This document shows positions 17,554 to 27,422 of a stretch of DNA of 64,000 nt, piece after piece. How positions within the stretch are numbered: position 1 is the first letter of the stretch; every line of letters starts with the position of its first letter. Under the pieces are notes generated by a model. That model was given only the letters and a program-made list of their open reading frames with translations. It did not search any database and was not told where the DNA came from. The position numbers were made by a program, and so were the translations under genes. The DNA comes from G965222335 sp965222335 (GTDB lineage: Bacteria > Pseudomonadota > Gammaproteobacteria > Pseudomonadales > Halieaceae), in assembly GCA_965222335.1 (NCBI GenBank), contig OZ244944.1, forward strand, positions 620,001 through 684,000, in the 5' to 3' direction.

Positions 17554-18296
17554 CAACCCGGTACCCCGAAGCTGCTCATCAGACCGCCGTCGGCGGGGAT
17601 GAAGGCACCGGTCATGTAGCTCGAAGACGCCACCCAGACGATCACCTCGGCGACCTCGTCGGCCTCGCCATAGCGACCCAGGGGAATCGTGCGGCGCATC
17701 GATTCCAGGGCTTTCTCCGACAGGCCGCTGGTCATCTCCGTCAGCACGAGGCCCGGAATCACCAGGTTGACCGTGATCTGACGCTGCGCGAGCTCGATCG
17801 CCAGGGCACGGGTCAGGCCCGCAAGTCCCGCCTTGGAGGCCGCGTAGGCGCTGTCGCCGGGAAAGCCGCGAAAGCCCACCACGGCACCCACGTTGATGAT
17901 GGCGGCCCCTGCGGACAGGTGGGGATCGGCGGCCTGGATGGTATTCATCGCTCCCGTCAGGTTGGTTGCCAGTACGCCCTGCCAGTCCTCGGCGGCCAGG
18001 CGCCCGATGCGCCCGCCGCGGTGAAAACCGGCGTTATTGACCAGTACGTCCAGCCGTCCCCAGGTCTCAACGACCCTGGCAACCACCGCCGCCATGGAAG
18101 CCGGGTCGGTGACATCGCCACGACAGGCCAGGCAGTTCTCACCCAGCTCCGCGGCAAGTTGCTCAAGGTCGGGGTTGCGCGCGACAATCGCAACCTGGGC
18201 GCCCTGGGCCAGGGCCTGTCGCGCCGCCGCCAGGCCGATGCCCCGGGATGCCCCGGTAATGAGCCATACGCGCTCATGTGCTGCTGTCTGCTGCAA
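17553..18296 (-). CDS. Short-chain dehydrogenase/reductase with Ala in place of the catalytic Ser
   Basis: The 247-residue SDR has the cofactor motif TGASRGIG (14-21), NNAG (87-90) and the YAASK active site (Tyr151, Lys155). At position 138, where FabG-like enzymes have the catalytic Ser, the sequence reads NVGAVVG, so the residue is Ala. The enzyme may be weak, use another residue, or have a binding role. The start is an unusual TTG at 18296 with a GGGGTG-like site upstream; no in-frame ATG or GTG fits. It is the first gene of the operon and sits behind palindrome B1. Confidence 0.82.
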   Translation of the reverse strand: MQQTAAHERVWLITGASRGIGLAAARQALAQGAQVAIVARNPDLEQLAAELGENCLACRGDVTDPASMAAVVARVVETWGRLDVLVNNAGFHRGGRIGRLAAEDWQGVLATNLTGAMNTIQAADPHLSAGAAIINVGAVVGFRGFPGDSAYAASKAGLAGLTRALAIELAQRQITVNLVIPGLVLTEMTSGLSEKALESMRRTIPLGRYGEADEVAEVIVWVASSSYMTGAFIPADGGLMSSFGVPG

Positions 18297-18320
18297 TGTG
18301 GTTTCACCCCCCGCCTGTTA

Positions 18321-18350
18321 TTTGCTTGTTTGCGTCCAACAAGATTAAAC
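18321..18350. promoter_or_regulatory. Promoter-operator B1 between the SDR operon and the quinoprotein gene
   Basis: The core CTTGTTTGCGTCCAACAAG (18325-18343) is an inverted repeat with 6-base arms and a 7-base spacer. A 29-base stretch around it (18321-18349) recurs with one change at 24944-24972. Read on the plus strand it contains TTGCTT (18322-18327) and, 17 bases on, TTAAAC, a weak promoter pointing at the quinoprotein gene. The palindrome fills the spacer, the classic place for a TetR-type repressor. A third, looser copy is at 24812-24830. Confidence 0.65.
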
Positions 18351-18435
18351 TAGCTCAGTGTCATGTCAAGCGTTGCCGGCCAGGTGACGCCATATAAGAA
18401 CCCAATATCCGGCCATTTCAGGCTCAGGAGACCAC

Positions 18436-20508
18436 ATGCTGCCTGCCAACCCCCTCCGTCGCTCCCCACCCGCCGTCGCGGCCATGCTCATCGCCCTGTT
18501 GAGCCTGTCCGCTCAAGCTGCATCCGTGGCAGAGGGCGAGCCGCTGTACCAGACCCACTGCGCCGAGTGTCACGGCGCCGACCTGCGTGGCTCGGCCCAC
18601 GGCAACAGCCTGCTGGGAGAGGGGTTCACCGACCGCTGGCGCGACGGCGCGGCCCTGCTCGCCTATGTCCAGGCGGCCATGCCGCCGGGATCCAGTAACC
18701 AGCTGAAGCCCTCACAGCACGCCGCGATCATCGCCTACGTTGACCAGGCCAATGGCGGCGCACTCTCCGGGAGCAGCGACGCAACTGCCGGCGCTGCCCA
18801 GTGGGAGACCTGGTCCGCCGCCGACACCATCGACCAGGCTGCACGAGCGCGCAGCGGATTCCAGAACCGCCCGACCCCGCCGCTGCCCCCGGTCACCGAC
18901 GCGATGCTGGCAAATCCCGATCCGGGAGACTGGCTGAGCTGGCGTCGCAGCCTGGACGGCAGTGGCTACAGCCCCCTAAAGCAAATTGACCGGGACAACG
19001 TCTCCCGGTTGCGCCTCGCCTGGTCCCTGGCGATGCAGGACGGTTCCAACCAGGGCACCCCACTGGTCTATCGGGGGATTATGTTCCTCACCCACCCGGG
19101 CAACATGATCCAGGCCATCGACGCCGCCAGCGGCGATGTCATCTGGGAGTACCGCTACGCCTTTCCCGAGGCGGCGCGCACCCTCGGCGGACCCACCCGC
19201 AATATCGCGCTCTACGGCGACAAACTGTTTCTCGCCACCTACGATGCCGCCATCGTCGCCATCGATGCGCAGACCGGGCGCCAGGTCTGGCGCACGGAAA
19301 AGGCCAATTACGAACAGGCCTACACCCACACCGCCGGCCCGATCATCGGCAAGGGTATCGTGCTCAGTGGCATCAACGGCTGCGAGCGTTATGAGCGCGA
19401 CGGCTGTTTTATCACCGGCCACGACCCGGATACCGGAGAGGAACTCTGGCGCACCTCGACCATCGCCCAGCCGGGAGAGCCCGGGGGCGACTCCTGGGGT
19501 GGGCACCCGCCGACGCTGCGCGGGGGCAGTGATACCTGGATTGCCGGCTCCTATGACCCGGAGCTGGAACTGTTCTTTATCGGCACCTCCCAGGCCAAAC
19601 CCTGGGTGGCCCCCAGCCGTGGCATGACCACTGAAGACGCCGCGCTCTATACCAATTCGACCCTGGCGCTCGATCCCGACACCGGCGAGATCGTCTGGTA
19701 CTACCAGCATGTCGGCGGCGAAACCATCGATATGGAAGTGGGTTTCGAGCGTGTACTGATCGATATTGACGGCACCCCTGCCCTGCTCACCGTGGGTAAG
19801 GACGGCATCCTGTGGAAGCTCGACCGGCGCAACGGCAAGTTCCTGGCCCTGGTGGAAACCCTGCCACAAACCCTGTTTGAAGAGGTGAACGCCGAGACCG
19901 GCGAGGTGCGTTATCGCGAGGACATCCGCAAGGCGGGTCTCAACGACCCTATCGTCTCCTGCCCGGGCATCTACGGCGGGCACAACTGGCAGGCCTCCGC
20001 CTACAGCCCCCAGACACAGGCGCTGATCATCCCGCTGCACCAGCTCTGCTCCGACCTCGTCGGCCGTGAGGTCGAGATGCAAGAAGGCGGCGGCGGTTAC
20101 GGCGGCAACTCACGCACCTACCCGATGCCCGGCGAGGATGGCAAGCTCGGTCGCCTGGCTGCTTTCGACGTAACCACCCTGGAAGAACAGTGGCACCACG
20201 AACAGGCGGCGATGTTCCTGACTGGCACACTGACCACAGGGGGCGGGCTCGCGTTCATCGGCGACCTGGACCGCTATTTCAAGGCCTTCGACATACGCAC
20301 GGGCAAGCCCCTGTGGCAGACACGACTCGGCGCACCGCTGCACGGCTACCCGATCACCTACACCGCCAACGGCCGCCAGTACGTGGCCGTGCAGACCGGC
20401 ATTGGCGTGTTCCGCGCGATGACCGCCGTGGTCAGCCCGCAGATCTACCAGCCGGCCAACGGCCAGATGCTGTACGTTTTTGAAATCCCCGCGGCTGCGG
20501 GGGAATAG
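18436..20508 (+). CDS. PQQ-dependent alcohol dehydrogenase-like quinohaemoprotein
   Basis: The 690-residue protein has a signal peptide ending near residue 29, an N-terminal cytochrome c domain with CAECH at 42-46, a linker, and from about residue 160 an eight-bladed PQQ propeller (for example IQAIDAASGDVIWEYR and IVAIDAQTGRQVWR). It is a periplasmic dehydrogenase predicted to oxidise an alcohol and feed electrons to haem c. CAGGAG lies five bases before the ATG. It is divergent from the SDR-kinase-ligase operon and shares palindrome B1 with it. It is the second quinohaemoprotein of this layout in the window. Confidence 0.9.
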   Translation: MLPANPLRRSPPAVAAMLIALLSLSAQAASVAEGEPLYQTHCAECHGADLRGSAHGNSLLGEGFTDRWRDGAALLAYVQAAMPPGSSNQLKPSQHAAIIAYVDQANGGALSGSSDATAGAAQWETWSAADTIDQAARARSGFQNRPTPPLPPVTDAMLANPDPGDWLSWRRSLDGSGYSPLKQIDRDNVSRLRLAWSLAMQDGSNQGTPLVYRGIMFLTHPGNMIQAIDAASGDVIWEYRYAFPEAARTLGGPTRNIALYGDKLFLATYDAAIVAIDAQTGRQVWRTEKANYEQAYTHTAGPIIGKGIVLSGINGCERYERDGCFITGHDPDTGEELWRTSTIAQPGEPGGDSWGGHPPTLRGGSDTWIAGSYDPELELFFIGTSQAKPWVAPSRGMTTEDAALYTNSTLALDPDTGEIVWYYQHVGGETIDMEVGFERVLIDIDGTPALLTVGKDGILWKLDRRNGKFLALVETLPQTLFEEVNAETGEVRYREDIRKAGLNDPIVSCPGIYGGHNWQASAYSPQTQALIIPLHQLCSDLVGREVEMQEGGGGYGGNSRTYPMPGEDGKLGRLAAFDVTTLEEQWHHEQAAMFLTGTLTTGGGLAFIGDLDRYFKAFDIRTGKPLWQTRLGAPLHGYPITYTANGRQYVAVQTGIGVFRAMTAVVSPQIYQPANGQMLYVFEIPAAAGE

Positions 20509-20512
20509 ATGC

Positions 20513-21346
20513 CTAGTCGAGGCCGGACTTGCCGGCCTCGCGAATGATCGGGCTGTACTCGGCAAACGCCGGTCCCTCGGCCGTTGCGCCCACGGTGATC
20601 CCGGCGTCGGTTGTCAGGGTGTGGCCCGTGGTGTAGCCGGACTCATCACTGGCCAGCCAGAGGGCGGCATTGGCCACGTCCTCCGCCAGGCCGGGGCGGC
20701 CGCGCAGGGGTGAGGCCTCGGCGAGAGCCGCCTTGGCGCCCTCGATATCCGTCGGGTCACCGGTGAGCACGTTGGCGACCATGGGCGTTGCCATGGATGC
20801 CGCGGCGATCGCGTTGACGCGCACATTGCTGCCCGCGAGCTCCGCCGCCACGTTCTTGGTCAGACCCACCACGCCATGCTTGGCGGCGGTGTATGCGTGC
20901 GGCCCAAGCCCCCCCATGAGTCCCGCGGTGCTGGCCATATTGATGATAGAACCGGCACCCTGCGGCTGCATGACGCGCGCGGCATGCTTGGTGCAGTAGA
21001 AGGCGCCGTTGAGGAGCACGTCAATACTGAAGCGCCACTCATCGCCGGGCGTGGTCGCCACCGGCCCCACCGCACCGACTATGCCGGCACAGTTGAAAAC
21101 GATATCGAGTCGACCGAAGGCCGCCACGGCGGCGTCCACCGCGGCAGATACGCTGTCTTCGTCGGTCACATTACACGGGGCATAAATTGCATGTTCTCCC
21201 AGGCGCTCGGCCAGTGCCTGCCCCGCCTCGTCCTGGATATCACACAGGCAAACCGCCGCGCCTTCGCTGATAAACCGCTCGGCAGCGGCGGCGCCAATGC
21301 CGCTAGCTGCCCCCGTGACCAGGGCCACCTTGCCCGTTAAACGCAT
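20513..21346 (-). CDS. Short-chain dehydrogenase/reductase
   Basis: The 277-residue classical SDR has TGAASGIG (11-18) for NAD(P), CNVTDEDS after the cofactor-specificity strand, NCAG for the NNAG position, and a complete active site (Ser in NMAST, then YTAAK). It should oxidise or reduce a secondary alcohol. The ATG at 21346 has a strong AAGGAGG site five bases upstream; earlier in-frame codons lack one. It lies 31 bases after a SnoaL-like gene, in the same direction, so it is probably co-transcribed with the TonB receptor block. Confidence 0.9.
   Translation of the reverse strand: MRLTGKVALVTGAASGIGAAAAERFISEGAAVCLCDIQDEAGQALAERLGEHAIYAPCNVTDEDSVSAAVDAAVAAFGRLDIVFNCAGIVGAVGPVATTPGDEWRFSIDVLLNGAFYCTKHAARVMQPQGAGSIINMASTAGLMGGLGPHAYTAAKHGVVGLTKNVAAELAGSNVRVNAIAAASMATPMVANVLTGDPTDIEGAKAALAEASPLRGRPGLAEDVANAALWLASDESGYTTGHTLTTDAGITVGATAEGPAFAEYSPIIREAGKSGLD
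20518..20540. terminator. Hairpin at a convergent gene junction
   Basis: CGAGGCCGG, five bases, CCGGCCTCG: a perfect 9-bp stem ten bases after the quinoprotein stop and inside the last codons of the convergent SDR. No T-run follows. It may stabilise both 3' ends or slow convergent transcription. Confidence 0.35.
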
Positions 21347-21377
21347 ATCATCCTCCTTGTATTCACGATGGGGCCAG

Positions 21378-21956
21378 TCAGGTGCCCCCCTCCGGCCAGT
21401 GGTAAAGCAAATCGTCGGGGTAATACTGGCCCACGGTTTCCGGCGCAATATCACCGAAGCCCTGGCTGGACGGCGTCTCGAGCCGGGTCCAGTCCGTCAT
21501 CCCCGTGCGTCGCACGATGCGCCACTCGCCATCACGGTGCTCAAAGTGGTCAAGGTAGCGTCCACCCACAAAGTAGTCCATCTCCGTGTCCCAGGCATTG
21601 GGGGCTGCTAGCGGATCTCCCGCCGGTCGCATCCTGTGGTACGCAGTAAAATAGGATTCCGCGATCGCCCGGGTATCCGACTGCAGCTCAATCAGGATAT
21701 TGCCCAGCTGATGGTGCGTTCGCCGATGCGTGGACAGGACGCCCATCGCGAACTCGACAAAGTCCCGCGGACCACCTTCGGCGGGCTGCGGGGCTTCGGG
21801 CGCCGATGAAGGGCCCTTGTAGAAATGATGGTGCTGGCTACCCGGGTGGAAGACGCCGCGCAGGACAGCCTCATCCATCCGGTCCAGCGCCCGGGCGTAG
21901 CGGACAATCACCTCGGTGATTGCCTGCTTCGCCACCAGTGTCGCTATGTCGTCCAC
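21378..21956 (-). CDS. SnoaL-like NTF2-fold protein
   Basis: The 192-residue protein has the SnoaL_4 pattern: AKQAITEVIVRYARALDRMDEAVL at the N-terminus, VFHPGSQHHHFYKG, a long helix and a beta sheet ending GEWRIVRRTGMTDW. It is longer than the other SnoaL proteins here because of a C-terminal tail (about 150-192). The fold suggests a small isomerase, dehydratase or binding protein; the reaction is unknown. The start is GTG at 21956, four bases after the TonB-receptor stop, so translation is probably coupled. Confidence 0.72.
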   Translation of the reverse strand: MDDIATLVAKQAITEVIVRYARALDRMDEAVLRGVFHPGSQHHHFYKGPSSAPEAPQPAEGGPRDFVEFAMGVLSTHRRTHHQLGNILIELQSDTRAIAESYFTAYHRMRPAGDPLAAPNAWDTEMDYFVGGRYLDHFEHRDGEWRIVRRTGMTDWTRLETPSSQGFGDIAPETVGQYYPDDLLYHWPEGGT

Positions 21957-21959
21957 GGC

Positions 21960-24215
<2,256 letters not shown>

Positions 24216-24294
24216 TGTCGAACCTCCATCGCCTTCGGGCTTTTCTTTATCGTTTGGGTGCTGCTCGGAAGTCTTGGCCGCCTCTGTGGCGCCC

Positions 24295-24774
24295 TTACTC
24301 TGGTTTTCCCAGGCGCATATGGGGCACCGGGCTGAAATAGTGGATCTCGACGTCGCGCTGACTGATCCGCCAAACCCCCTCGCGACGCGTCAGGTGATCG
24401 CGGTAGGTGGCCCCCACCATCTGGCAACTGCCGTCCTCGGCGAGGGTGCCGACACAGTCGACGTCGCACTCGCTGGTTGCCTGGTCCGGTGACTGCAGGC
24501 GGATCACGTGATTGCCACAAAGATGGTGGCTCTCTTCCCAGGCCGGCCAGAGCACATCGTGCAGGGCGCTGCGCACCCCCGCGTGGCCGCTGAAGCTGCC
24601 AAAGGGCGGGCCAATATTCCAGACGCAGTCTTCCCACCAAATCGACAGGAAGCGGGCCTCGTCGCGTTTGTCGAAGCCATGACAGTAATCTGACGAGAGA
24701 TCGCGAATTGCGTTCTGGCTCAGCAGCTCGTCGAGCTGGCGCGCCATGTTCTGAACCTGTGTTTCAAGCTGCAT
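24295..24774 (-). CDS. SnoaL-like NTF2-fold protein
   Basis: The 159-residue protein has the SnoaL_4 pattern: QNAIRDLSSDYCHGFDKRDEARFLSIW, a strand pair around CVWNIGPPFG, SHHLCGNHVIRL and GVWRISQRDVEIHYFSP. The Tyr/His/Asp positions of the NTF2 cavity are present. No precise reaction can be given. It is the first gene of the SnoaL-TonB-SnoaL-SDR block, with GAGGA ten bases before the ATG, and is divergent from the acyl-CoA dehydrogenase gene across a 335-base region with two copies of operator B. Confidence 0.78.
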   Translation of the reverse strand: MQLETQVQNMARQLDELLSQNAIRDLSSDYCHGFDKRDEARFLSIWWEDCVWNIGPPFGSFSGHAGVRSALHDVLWPAWEESHHLCGNHVIRLQSPDQATSECDVDCVGTLAEDGSCQMVGATYRDHLTRREGVWRISQRDVEIHYFSPVPHMRLGKPE

Positions 24775-24811
24775 ATCGCCGCCGTCCTCACACCTTGCTA
24801 GCCGGATTATT

Positions 24812-24830
24812 TTTGTTTGCGTCTAGCAAG
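24812..24830. promoter_or_regulatory. Operator B2 (upstream of the SnoaL/TonB block)
   Basis: TTTGTTTGCGTCTAGCAAG matches the B1/B3 core at 17 of 19 positions and keeps the GTTTGCGTC centre. It lies about 40 bases upstream of the SnoaL-like start at 24774, where a bound repressor would control the minus-strand block. Confidence 0.5.
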
Positions 24831-24943
24831 TGTATCTTTATCGCCCGCCGCGTCAAGCGGACCCGCGGAAAAATTGCCGCTATCCGTCGCCCACACCACA
24901 TCGCCCCCGGCCTTGGTCAGTCATCTGCCCAGGGCGAAAAAAA

Positions 24944-24973
24944 TTTGCTTGTTTGCGTCTAACAAGATTAAAT
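24944..24973. promoter_or_regulatory. Promoter-operator B3 before the acyl-CoA dehydrogenase
   Basis: CTTGTTTGCGTCTAACAAG (24948-24966) is the same palindrome as B1 with one base changed in the spacer. The identity extends on both sides to 29 bases, including TTGCTT (24945-24950) and TTAAAT (24968-24973) at 17-base spacing, a plausible promoter toward the acyl-CoA dehydrogenase. Two such matches 6.6 kb apart, both before plus-strand genes, argue for a shared regulator. Confidence 0.65.
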
Positions 24974-25109
24974 TGGCAGTTCTATCGCCAAGCGCTGGCC
25001 GGGCAACCTCCGCCAGACGCAAGTGCCCATTTACCGCCCGGGTGCCCAACAGATGCTGACCGCAAGTCGCCGGGCAACCCACACATACCGCGCAGAGAGA
25101 GGTGGCCAC

Positions 25110-26405
25110 GTGAGCTGGAGTTTCGAAACAGACAGTGCGTTCCAGGAACAGTTGAACTGGATCGACGAATTCACCCGGGAGGAAATCGAGCCGCTGGACC
25201 TGGTGTTCCGCGAGCCCGGAGACCCCTGGGACCCCAAGTCCCCCGCCGCCGCGGCGATGGCGCCCCTGAAGGCGATCGTCAAGGAGAAGAAACTCTGGGC
25301 CTGCCACCTGGGTCCGGAACTCGGCGGCGCCGGTTACGGCCAGGTCAAGCTGGGCCTGATGAATGAGATCCTGGGGCGCAGCCGCTTTGGCCCCAGCGTC
25401 TTCGGCTGCCAGGCACCGGACTCCGGCAACGCCGAAATCCTCGCCCACTTTGGCAACGAGGGGCAGAAAAAGAAATTCCTGCAGCCGCTGCTGGATGGTG
25501 AAATCGCCTCCTGCTATTCCATGACCGAGCCCCAGGCCGGAGCTGATCCCGCCGAGTTCACCTGCGTTGCCACCCGCGAGGGCGACGAGTGGGTGATCAA
25601 TGGCGAGAAATGGTTCGCCTCCCACGCGCGCTTCTCGGCCTTCCTGCTGGTCATGGTCGTCACCAACCCGGACGTGCCGATTCACGAGGGGGCGTCCATC
25701 CTGCTGGTGCCGCAGGATACACCGGGAATGGAGATCATCCGTAACTCCGCGGTCGGCCCCTATGTCGAGCAGGGCGATGGCGTGCACGCCTACATCCGCT
25801 TCGACAACTGCCGGGTGCCGGTCGACAACCTGCTGGGCGAGGAAGGCAAGGGTTTCCTGGTCGCCCAGACCCGTCTCGGCGGCGGCCGGGTACACCATGC
25901 GATGCGCAGTGTCGGGGTCCTGAAAAAGGCCATGGACATGATGTGCGAGCGCGCGGTGAGCCGCACCACCAAGGGCGAACCGCTGTCCCAGAAACAGTTC
26001 ACCCAGGAAAAAGTCGCCGACACCTACACCCAGATCCTGCAGTATCGGCTGCACGTGCTGTATACCGCCTGGCTGATCGACAAGCACAAGGAATACAACC
26101 GCGAGGTGCGCAAGGAGATTGCCGCGATCAAGGCAGCGACTCCCAGGGTGCTGCAGGAAGTGATCTACCGCGTCATGCACCTGCACGGCAGCCTGGGCAT
26201 GTCCGACGAGACGCCCCTGATGACCATGTGGGCCAACATCCCGGAACTGGGTGTGGTCGACGGCCCGACCGAGGTACACAAGGTCACCGTGGCGCGCACC
26301 GTACTGCGCGAATACGAGCCGGCTCCGGGCCTGTTCCCGACGTATCACACCCCCACACTGCGCGCCGCGGCGATGGAGAAATACGGGCATTTCCTCACAG
26401 ACTGA
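25110..26405 (+). CDS. Acyl-CoA dehydrogenase, ACAD10/11-like
   Basis: The 431-residue flavoprotein has the ACAD fold: helical N-terminus with a complete LGGAGYGQ segment, the FAD/substrate motif SMTEPQAGADP, the beta domain GDEWVINGEKWFAS, and C-terminal helices ending ELGVVDGPTEVHKVTVAR. The DGPxEVH end is typical of ACAD10/11 and related proteins rather than of short-chain ACADs. With the APH kinase at 16519 and the shared operator B it may complete a 4-hydroxyacyl-CoA pathway, in which a phosphoryl group is eliminated. Start GTG at 25110 after GAGAGGTGG. An ordinary alpha,beta-dehydrogenase is the alternative. Confidence 0.88.
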   Translation: MSWSFETDSAFQEQLNWIDEFTREEIEPLDLVFREPGDPWDPKSPAAAAMAPLKAIVKEKKLWACHLGPELGGAGYGQVKLGLMNEILGRSRFGPSVFGCQAPDSGNAEILAHFGNEGQKKKFLQPLLDGEIASCYSMTEPQAGADPAEFTCVATREGDEWVINGEKWFASHARFSAFLLVMVVTNPDVPIHEGASILLVPQDTPGMEIIRNSAVGPYVEQGDGVHAYIRFDNCRVPVDNLLGEEGKGFLVAQTRLGGGRVHHAMRSVGVLKKAMDMMCERAVSRTTKGEPLSQKQFTQEKVADTYTQILQYRLHVLYTAWLIDKHKEYNREVRKEIAAIKAATPRVLQEVIYRVMHLHGSLGMSDETPLMTMWANIPELGVVDGPTEVHKVTVARTVLREYEPAPGLFPTYHTPTLRAAAMEKYGHFLTD

Positions 26406-26412
26406 CCCCCCA

Positions 26413-26439
26413 CGGCGGCCGGGCATCGGCCGGCCGCCG
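26413..26439 (+). terminator. Strong GC hairpin after the acyl-CoA dehydrogenase
   Basis: CGGCGGCCGG, seven bases, CCGGCCGCCG: a perfect 10-bp stem beginning eight bases after the stop. No T-run follows, so it may attenuate or protect the transcript rather than fully terminate it. The SDR 70 bases downstream could still be read through. Confidence 0.4.
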
Positions 26440-26509
26440 CGCAACTCCCTGTCCGTAGGCGTAAAAGTTTGGCATCCTCTGGCGACCCAATCGCCTCAGG
26501 ATAAGCACA

Positions 26510-27298
26510 ATGACCAACGCCCCCTTCTCCCTGCAAGATCGTCTACAAGATAAGGCCATCATCGTTCTCGGCGCCGCCACCGGAATCGGCGCGGAGACCG
26601 TGCGCCGGCTCGCGGCGGAGGGCGCCCGGGTCTGTGCCGCGGATATCAATCTCGCCGGGGTGACCGACCTATGCAAAGAATTGCAAGCCTCGAGCCGGGA
26701 TGTGTTCCCTGTAGAAGTCGACATCGCCGATGAGACAGCGGTAAATGACGCCGTAGCGCATGCCGTGGAAAAGCTGGGCGGCCTCGACGGCGCCCACATC
26801 AACGCGGCCGACCTGCGCATCCTGTGGGAGGATAGCGACGCCCTCGCCCTGGATATGGCGGTCTTTGATCGCACCATCGCGGTCAACCTGCGTGGCCACC
26901 TGCTGTGCACGCGGGCGGTGCTGCCCCACCTGCTGGCCAGGGGCGAGGGCGCCATCGTGTACACCAGCTCTGGTGCCGGGCAGGCCGGGGAGCCGATGCG
27001 ACCGGCCTATGCCATGGCCAAGAGCGGCCTCAATGCCCTGATGCGCCACGTCGCCTCGCGCTGGGGCAGCGAGGGTGTCAGCGCCAACTGCATTGCCCCC
27101 GGGGTAGTGATCACCCCGGAAATGGACAACAGCGGCCTGATGCCCGATAACTTCCAGGCCACCATGCTGGCCAACACCCCGCACCAGCGCCTCGGCGTGA
27201 CCCAGGATATCGCCGCCATGGTCGCCCACCTCCTGTCCAATGACGGTCGCTGGATTAACGGACAGGTACTGGGTGTGAACGGCGGCGCCTTGATGTAG
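26510..27298 (+). CDS. Short-chain dehydrogenase/reductase
   Basis: The 262-residue SDR has a variant cofactor motif, LGAATGIGAE (20-29), and the active-site Ser (YTSSGAG) and YAMAK. The usual NNAG is replaced by INAAD (97-101), which is unusual in the family. It should oxidise or reduce an alcohol, probably a 3-hydroxyacyl intermediate or ring alcohol. AGGA lies eight bases before the ATG. It follows the ACAD gene by about 100 bases and precedes the DUF3604 gene, which has its own promoter. Confidence 0.88.
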   Translation: MTNAPFSLQDRLQDKAIIVLGAATGIGAETVRRLAAEGARVCAADINLAGVTDLCKELQASSRDVFPVEVDIADETAVNDAVAHAVEKLGGLDGAHINAADLRILWEDSDALALDMAVFDRTIAVNLRGHLLCTRAVLPHLLARGEGAIVYTSSGAGQAGEPMRPAYAMAKSGLNALMRHVASRWGSEGVSANCIAPGVVITPEMDNSGLMPDNFQATMLANTPHQRLGVTQDIAAMVAHLLSNDGRWINGQVLGVNGGALM

Positions 27299-27360
27299 GA
27301 GCAGGAGCAGGCGTCCGGATGTTGCCTGATTCAAGGGCCCATGGCTGTAAGGGGGACTGT

Positions 27361-27389
27361 TTGTAATCCCCTGAATCTTGCGCTATCTA
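27361..27389 (+). promoter_or_regulatory. Candidate promoter of the DUF3604 gene
   Basis: TTGTAA (27361-27366), 17 bases, TATCTA (27384-27389), about 33 bases before the ATG at 27423. Upstream the sequence contains GATTCA and TGAATC arms around the -35 region (27329-27376). I did not find operator A or B here. Confidence 0.4.
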
Positions 27390-27422
27390 TACAGACGCCC
27401 CCCAATCGAGAGACGCCAGGCC

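Larger units (their letters stand above)
24775..25109. other. 335-base divergent regulatory region
   Basis: There is no convincing gene here. The region separates the SnoaL/TonB block (minus) from the acyl-CoA dehydrogenase (plus) and holds two copies of palindrome B about 136 bases apart. It also holds an 8-base inverted repeat, CTTGCTAG (24794-24801) and CTAGCAAG (24823-24830), whose right arm forms part of copy B2. It is more AT-rich than the flanking genes. The spacing would allow looping between two bound repressor dimers, which is inference. Confidence 0.6.
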
